DNA from: Diphasiastrum complanatum
Taxonomy: Eukaryota > Streptophyta > Lycopodiopsida > Lycopodiales > Lycopodiaceae
Assembly (NCBI GenBank): GCA_029204225.1
Contig: CM055101.1
Location: 133,401 to 197,400, forward strand
DNA: 64,000 nucleotides
Direction of reading: 5' to 3'
The position numbers and the translations under genes are program-made. Position 1 is the stretch's first letter. Every line of letters starts with the position of its first letter. The notes beneath the pieces were generated by a model that saw only the letters and a program-made list of their open reading frames with translations, searched no databases and was not told the origin of the DNA. Positions 57,951 through 64,000 of this stretch are shown one piece after another.

Positions 57951-58801
57951 TGATGCTTCTACAAGAGGAAGTAAAAAATTTTGCAACCTCCAAAAATTAG
58001 AAGTTTAGATCAAATAGATCTACACAGTCAGATTATTCTTGCAAAAGGAGCAACATGCAGTTTGGGTCAAATTTTTTGTCAAGGTCGAATTCTAGCTCGA
58101 GGTTGAATTTTGAGTCTTTATAATTCCAGCCAAATGTTGGATGTCAATCTGATTTGCGAATGTTTGGCTAGATCTACTCACGATGTGGTGTAGTATAGAG
58201 AGCATCATCCACTTTCTAAGTTTCTATGAAACTTTAAACGAAGTGTGAAAATAGAAAACAATGATGAAAGCACTAAGGCTTACCCAGCTAGTGCTTGAAA
58301 TACAAATGAATCTAACTAAGATGACAAAATACAAAACCTTACTAAGGCTTACCCAACTAGCAAGGTCATCAAACTAAATCCTAGATTAACACCCAAAGGG
58401 AATTAGAATGGAAGATTGAGGCTAACTAATAATCAATCAACAAAATACATGCCACAATAGCACCTTCCCTCAAGCTATGCACCTTCTCAAAGGGAACACA
58501 AAGGAAATAGAGAGATAATATCAAAGATAGAAAACTTGATAACTTAATTTCAAAAGTGTTATTTACAAGGAAAATACCTCTCCTTCTATGGCAAGGAGGA
58601 TCTTTCATAAGTATCCACTAACTTATGGGACTAATATATTTCTAGCCTTTCTAGAACTTCTAACTTGGGGTTTAGAACTTCAAAGTTTCTTAACTTAGGA
58701 AAACATAAGACAAAATATTTCTAATCTTAACTTTCCTAAATCTAAGTTCTAAATTTAAGTTTAAGTTATTTTATTATTCTTTAAAACTTCTACTCATGGG
58801 C
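57951..58801. other. no gene recognised
   Basis: It begins as degraded gag/linker (serine and asparagine rich, 57,960-58,170). From 58,200 to 58,800 the composition is AT-rich with TTAAGTTTAAGTT repeats and no coding motif. It may contain an LTR of the minus-strand fragment that follows. Confidence 0.4.
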
Positions 58802-59690
58802 TTACAAACACATGCCATGATGCAGGTGATGAAGGTTCTCCTGGAGTAATATTTTTGCCTTTGAGGTCGACAAACTGATCCTCGATAAAGACTGTATCCC
58901 GACTATACAAGATTTGCTAGGTATCAGGATCACACAGCTTGTAAGTATTATCAGAGGAAGTATATCCGATCGGGATGGTTTTGAGACTTTGGAAGTCCAA
59001 TTTCTTCCTCGTGTCTTTTGGGATCTGCGCGTAGGCATTGCACCCAAACACTCTTAGGTTCTTCAAAGAAGGCTTAGGGCCTGTCCACACCTCGTGGAGT
59101 GTCTTGCCTGAGAGGGCCTTAGTCGAACATTTGTTCTGGATGTAAGCTGTAGTGGAGACAGCTTTAGGCCAGAATCTCTCGGGCAACGATTCATGCGATA
59201 ACATACATTTGGCAAATTCAACTAGGGTATATTCTTCCTCTCGGCTAAGCCATTAGACTGAGGACTGTAAGGAGTGATGAACTACTGCTCAATGCCTTGG
59301 CTTTGGCAGTACACCTTAAACTCGATAGAGACATATTCTCCGCCGTTGTCTGACTTTAGAGCCTTGATCTTCTGTCCAGTCTCCTTTTCCGCACGCTCCT
59401 AAAGATTTTGAAGCAGTTGAAGGCTTTTGATTTCTTCTTTATGAAATATACCATAGTCCGTCTAGAAAATTCATCAATAAAGGTCATAAAAGACAAGTAA
59501 CTCAACTTTATTGTGAGGATAGTTGAGATCAAGAACAATAGATTGTCTAGACATTTGTTGTACAGCAACATGATTCAAATGACCAAGTCTATAATGCCAA
59601 AGTAAACCATTATTTGCATAAATAGAAGTACTCAAAGCCTAACTAGAGGTAGAAAAACAATGACTTAATATATACAAGTATCAATGTCTC
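58802..59690 (-). pseudogene. copia-6a integrase
   Basis: On the minus strand there are GAG-pre-integrase WHYRLGHLNHVAVQQM (about 59,620), the core FIDEFSRRTMVYFIKKKSKA (59,470), then after frameshifts SLPERFWPKAVSTTAYIQNK (59,190) and RVFGCNAYAQIPKDTRKKLD (59,060-59,000). DTVFIEDQFVDLKGKN lies at the end. No gag or RT is attached. The fragment resembles copia-3 in its RLGHLN and AVTTTAYLQNRS regions but is not a copy of it. Confidence 0.8.
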
Positions 59691-59870
59691 TTCTTGTATT
59701 TATGTAGACAGTTGCGTTTTATTCGTCTTTCTTATTTTACATGTAAATATGCAGACTGTGCAACAACATGAGTAAAAGTACAACATGAATGGAGGCAAAC
59801 TAATAGGATTTAGGAGAGTAGAGGAGATAAATCCAATCCTCCCTTAATTTGGATCCGTGAATGCCTTGAT
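59691..59870. other. possible LTR between copia-6a and copia-6b
   Basis: Short noncoding stretch with a GGAGGATAAATCCAATCCTCC inverted repeat (9-bp arms around 59,825-59,845 region). It follows the RNase H end of copia-6b on the minus strand, where a 3' LTR would be expected. Confidence 0.35.
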
Positions 59871-60150
59871 CTACAGACTAAGCAATGCACAAAATCTGTT
59901 GTGTGCATTAACACTGAGTGCTTTTGTAAATATGTCTGCAACCATGTCCTGCATTATGCAGTACGTTAAGCTTATCTCTTTGTTGAGAACCTTGTCCCTA
60001 GTGTAGTGATATCTAATTTCAATGTGCTTACTCCTAGAGTGAAATCTAGGGTTGGCCGATAAACCAAAATGCTTCCTTAATAGATTGAGACACAACCATG
60101 TATTTTGCTTTTGTAGAAGAAACTGCGATAGAGGTTTTCTTACGACTGTC
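59871..60150 (-). pseudogene. copia-6b RNase H end
   Basis: The minus strand reads SFSDSRKKTSIAVSSTKAKY (RNase H with the 'TEAEY' region changed to TKAKY), EAFWFIGQP, then SRSKHIEIRYHYTRDKVLNK and VADIFTKALSVNAHNRF. It is truncated at about 60,150, where a plus-strand copia begins head to head. Confidence 0.8.
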
Positions 60151-60817
60151 ACTAAAACTAAGAAGAAAGACAAGTGCTTCCATTGTGGTAAAAAGGGCCA
60201 TTGGAAGAGTGAATGTCGCAAATTTCTGGCGGAACAAGGCAAGGGAAAACCAAAACAAGCAGGTAACCTTGTCGATAAGGGTGAGATTGAAGACTCTAAC
60301 ATCTTCATATATGCATTGTCATCTAATCAAGATGATCAAGCATGATATATTGACTCAGGAGCCACAAGACACATGACAGGTAACAAGAATTGGTTCAGTA
60401 GTTTGAAGGTGTTGGATAATGGAATATCTGTTTCACAAGCAAGTGTGCATGATCAAGGGGATAGGCACCGTTTCAATTCAACTACCTGATGACAAAAGCA
60501 AGATGATCAGGGAGGTAGTTTACGTACCAGGTTTGAAGAAAAATCTACTTTCTGTTGGAGTCATTACTGATCAAAAGTTGAAAGTAGAATTCACCCATGA
60601 TCGTTGCTTTGTGAAGGATGTGAACCAAAAGTTCAAAGTTGTTGCGGATGGAGTAAGAGAGCCCAATACAAAATTGTACAAGTTGAATGCTACAATTAAG
60701 GGGCAACATGGACTTGTATCATCCATTCCATCGCAAACTGAGTTGTGGCATAAGAGGCTTGGTCACTTGAACTTGGGAAGCCTCAGTTTGATGAGAAAAT
60801 TGGAGATGGTAACATGA
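60150..60817 (+). pseudogene. copia-7 nucleocapsid and protease
   Basis: It starts inside gag with an intact knuckle CFHCGKKGHWKSECRKF, followed by DDQA and a stop at 60,343. The protease signature YIDSGATRHMTG follows at 60,348-60,383 and then VVYVPGLKKNLLSVGVIT. GAG-pre-integrase text LWHKRLGHLNLGSL ends at a TGA (60,815-60,817). The N-terminal half of gag and the 5' LTR are missing. Confidence 0.85.
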
Positions 60818-61420
60818 TTGCCTACCATAGAAGATTACTTGAAATCGATGTGCGAATCTTGTGTAGATGGGAAGCAGCATCGAGAGAAGTTCAATAAAGG
60901 GGGCATTGCAAGAGCAAAGAACATCCTGGATTTAATCCACACAGATTTATGCAGGCCTATGAGGACCATGTCCTTAGGTAAAGCCTTCTATTTCATGACC
61001 TTTATTGATGATATGTCACGTAAGACATGGATCTACTTCTTGAAGAAGAAATCATATGCATTTGATAACTTCAAGAGCTTCAAAGCATTGGTCAAAAATC
61101 AGACAGGTAGGAAGATCAAAGTCCTAAGATCAGATAGTGGAGGTGAGTACAAGTCTAATGACTTCAATGATCTTTGTGATCAATGTGGGATTAAAAGACA
61201 ATTTACTCAAGCTCATACTCCTGCTCTCAATGGTGTAGCTGAGCGCAAGAATCGTACAATTGTGGAAAGTGCCAGATCTATGTTAGTTAAAATGAAACTA
61301 CCAAAAGATTTTTGGTCAGAAGCATGTAGCACATCAGTCTATCTTCAAAATAGAAGTCCTACCATTGCCATACCAAAGATAACACCGAGGAAGCATTCAC
61401 GAAGAAGAAGCCAAAGGTGA
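60818..61420 (+). pseudogene. copia-7 integrase core
   Basis: It has zinc-binding CESCVDGKQHREKF, first Asp in LIHTDLCRPM, second in LRSDSGGEYK, and Glu in LNGVAERKNRTI with 35 residues between the last two, so all three catalytic residues survive. The frame ends at PKITPRKHSRRRSQR by a one-base shift. The true continuation (EEAFTKKKPKVNHLRIFGCK) lies in the next frame and reaches 61,518. Confidence 0.85.
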
Positions 61421-63562
61421 ACCACTTGCGAATCTTTGGATGTAAGGCCTTTGTACACATTCCTAAGGAAGAGAGACGTAAACTTGATGTAAAAGCTATC
61501 AAATGCATATTCCTATGATATGATGATCGTGTGAAGGGCTATGGATGATTTGATCCAGTCAAAAACAAAATCCATATAAGCCGTGATGTTATCTTTGATG
61601 AATCTAAGATGTATGAAGACGAGGATGCTGAGAAGATAGACACATCCAGTGGGAAAGATCGTATAGTGAGGATACCACCTGATGATGATCCATTCATTGA
61701 CCTTCCGAGTGATGTACATGAGGATACATCTCAAGATACTACTACTCAACCTCAAGAAATAGGTTGGAGAGGTAGGGACAAACCTTTTGGTGCAAGAAGG
61801 ATTGAAATTGCAGGTGACAAATGCAAGGAGAAGGATGTACCGTGGGATACATTTTCACCAGGAAGCCGATCACCTGACAGAAAGCTCCCTAAGTGGTTTG
61901 AGAGATTGTTGGAGAGCCGCGACATAGATGACTTTCCAGGATCATCTAACCAGGGAGAGCTACAAAGATCAACAAGAGAGAAGATACTACCTAAAAGGTA
62001 TGAAACAAATTATGCTCTCTTATCTAGCATTATTCAAAGCAAAGAACCTTCGACTTATGGTGAAGCGAAGGATGATGACATTTGGGTCAAGGCCATGGGA
62101 GAGAAAATGGAGTCAATTGCTAAGCATAGCACATGGGACTTAGTAGAACCACCAGTTGGCAAGAAACCCATTGGTTGCAAATGGGTATACAGGACTAAGT
62201 ACCATGTAGATGGAAGTATAGCAAAGCACAAATCAAGATTGGTAATCAAAGGGTACGCACAAAATAAATGCATCGACTATGAGGAGACCTTTGCGTCAGT
62301 TTGTAAGTGGAATACTCGCTGCTTTAGCTTCACATTTTGGTTGGCCTTTGCATCAAATGGATGTAAAATCTGCTTTTCTAAATGGTGAGTTAGAAGAAGA
62401 AGTGTTCATGGATCAACCTGAAGGCTTTGTAACAAAGGGACAGGAAAATAAAGTATGTCACTTGAAGAAAGCGCTTTATGGTCTTAAACAAGCACCACAT
62501 GCGTGGTATAGCAGGATTGATGCCTACTTTCATTCAAAGGGGATGGTGAGAACACATTCTGATCCAAATCTATAAGTCTTATACTTTGATGGTATGGTTG
62601 CTTTAATTGCTCTTTATTTTGATGACTTGATTATTACGAGAAATAATCAAGAGATGATAGACATGATTAAGAAAGACCTCATGGAACAATTCGAGATGAC
62701 AGATCTCAATCTGATGCATTACTGCCTTGCACTAGAAGTGTGGCAAAAAGGACACGAAGTGGGTTTAGCATAGGTGAAGTATGTCAAAGAGTTGTTGCAC
62801 AAGTTTAGGTTGCAGGATTGCAAACCTGTAAACACTCCTATTGAACCAGGTAAAAATCTTTCTAAGATTGATGAGTCACAGTCATTTGATGCTATGCTAT
62901 ATAGACAGTTAGTAGGGAGCTTGATTTACCTTACCACAACTAGACCAGATACATGCTATGTTGTTGGCATTGTAAGTCTGTTTATGGCAGCACCTACGGA
63001 AATGCATTGGAAGGCAGCTAAAAGCATTTTGCGTTATGTGAAAGGCACTATAGAGTATGGCTTGATTTATAGGAAGCATGATGGTTTACCTGAGTTGTGT
63101 GGCTATGTGGATGCGGATTGGGGAGGCGACTATGATGATCGTAGATCCACCACAGGATATATATTCTAGTTTTGTGGTAGTTTCTTTTCCTGGTCTAGTA
63201 AGAAGCAAAGTACAATTGCTCTTTCCACCACAGAAGCAGAGTATAAGGCAATGAGTGAAACACAGGAAGCTATCTGGTTGAGACAAATCTTGGAAAAAAT
63301 TGGCATGAAGCAGAAAAATTCCATGACTTTACATAGCGACAGTTAGAGTGGCATTCAGCTAGCAAAGAATCTATTGTTCCATGTGAGAACTAAACTCATT
63401 GAGATTCAGTATCACTTCATACGTGAGAGGCTGCTAAGTTGTGAAATTGATGTTGTTCATTGTAGCACAGAAAAACAACTAGCTGATATTTTCACTAAGC
63501 CACTTACTGGAGAAAAGTTTGATAAGTTTAGATCAAAGCTTTCTATACTTAAAGTTTGTTGA
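61421..63562 (+). pseudogene. copia-7 reverse transcriptase and RNase H
   Basis: After the linker (61,609-62,060, acidic) the RT reads WVKAMGEKMESIAKHSTWDL and CKWVYRTKYHVDG. A frameshift near 62,300 leads to HQMDVKSAFLNGELEEEVFM (first Asp intact) and LYGLKQAPHAWYSRID. The polymerase box is YFDDLIITR, with both Asp kept and Val changed to Phe. RNase H has YVDADWGGDYDDRRSTTG, SLSTTEAEYKAMS-like text and TEKQLADIFTKPLTGEKFD, ending at TTTGTTGA (63,562). Five in-frame stops or shifts are visible (for example 62,573, 62,771, 63,167). It is the most complete copia pol of the window. Confidence 0.9.
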
Positions 63563-63690
63563 CTTTAAAGCTATGTATATGACTGTATTAAAAGTGAATC
63601 TACTTTAAAGGAGAGAGTTAGAATTAAAGTAGAATTATTGTGTTACTGTACTGTGAGTCCTATCAGTGGATAAGGATCAGTTGGCCTCGC
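63563..63690 (+). repeat. copia-7 polypurine tract and start of 3' LTR
   Basis: AAAGGAGAGAG at 63,607-63,617 is a likely polypurine tract. TTAGAATTAAAGTAGAATTATTGTG would start the LTR, although not with TG at its first base. Only about 75 bp of LTR-like sequence remain before the DLWV fragment. Confidence 0.45.
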
Positions 63691-64000
63691 CAAGTTGCAT
63701 GGGGTGTTAACTTAAATCCGTATGACATGCATTGTTGGAGATTAGAAGGAAAAAAACATATTGACCTATGGGTAAGAGGTCATTTATACCCTCATAATCC
63801 ACTGGTAGATGCTCCTCCTAAATTTTCTGATGTACATAGTTTGTTAAGGTTCGTTCGAGATGGTCGGAATGGACTGCTTGGCTATTGTCAAGCAATGGAT
63901 TCTCGAAGAATTCAAGCTGAGACATTGGCAAATACGGCAAACATTCATATATTGAGTATGAATGACAATTTAAAGTCTTTGCATGGAATAAATATGAAAT
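63690..64000 (+). CDS. unrecognised 'DLWV' protein, copy 3, partial (runs off the window)
   Basis: An open frame through the end of the window (ATG at 63,727 is the first in frame) reads KKHIDLWVRGHLYPHNP, then KFSDVHSLLRFVRDGRNGLL, then GYCQAMDSRR. It aligns without gaps to residues 41-90 of the protein at 7,509. IDLWV, G, YP, P, F, LLRFV and NGLLGYCQ are shared and the rest has changed, which is the pattern expected of an old, conserved protein family. The sequence after GYCQ is again coiled-coil-like. There is no start context upstream because copia LTR sequence lies there. Function unknown. Confidence 0.55.

Noticed and set aside
1-64000. tRNA or rRNA genes
   Set aside because: No cloverleaf with A and B boxes and no rRNA core sequence was noticed; the TGGTATCAGAGC sites are primer-binding sites and not tRNA genes.

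Overview
The window looks like a repeat-dominated stretch of nuclear DNA from a land plant. Supporting signs are a spliced acireductone dioxygenase gene with GT-AG introns, Ty1/copia elements with initiator-Met-tRNA primer sites (TGGTATCAGAGC), Ty3/gypsy elements with plant-type TGGC(A/T)CCGTTG primer sites, CACTA (En/Spm) transposase remains and a double-psi-beta-barrel (expansin/EG45-like) fragment. The clade cannot be fixed from this sequence. Nearly all TE genes carry stops or frameshifts.

Layout. 1-2,160: satellite-like DNA, including a 58-bp minisatellite. 2,640-3,730: decayed gypsy gag. 5,440-10,171: a compound block (gypsy gag and leader on -, LTR piece, an unrecognised two-ORF 'DLWV' gene on +, copia RNase H on -, LTR on -). 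10,172-10,660: GACCGG-rich repeats. 10,905-13,161: the one intact host gene, acireductone dioxygenase (ARD, methionine salvage), 7 exons. 14,380-15,790: copia on -. 15,790-16,790: gypsy leader and gag start. 16,790-20,623: 'element D', a decayed coiled-coil protein followed by a 765-bp LTR. 20,624-22,646: gypsy-C LTR inside CACTA remains, on -. 22,647-30,260: LTR, copia RNase H, antisense DLWV gene, then a gypsy element whose gag is fused to RNase H and integrase with no RT. 30,655-32,250: CACTA on -. 32,398-33,150: expansin-like and transposon-like fragments. 34,619-36,155: direct and tandem repeats. 36,217-39,267: CACTA transposase on +. 39,268-42,140: gypsy-C LTR, element D LTR and element D ORF on -. 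42,556-43,042: duplicated last three ARD exons. 44,270-63,562: a pile of copia elements in both orientations. 63,690-64,000: a divergent third DLWV gene running off the end.

Three large duplications explain much of the structure: 5,440-10,171 is inverted relative to 22,647-27,870; 18,930-22,646 is inverted relative to 38,369-42,140; and 12,602-15,215 is repeated in direct orientation at 42,486-45,223. The copies differ by indels, point changes and a microsatellite length change.

The best candidate for something undescribed is the DLWV family (7,509-8,796; 25,192-23,930; 63,690-64,000). It combines a conserved N-terminal motif block with a Q-rich coiled coil and a second conserved ORF. In two cases it lies between gypsy LTRs, antisense to them. 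Each of those two copies has a nonsense mutation that the other lacks, so the ancestor encoded a longer protein.
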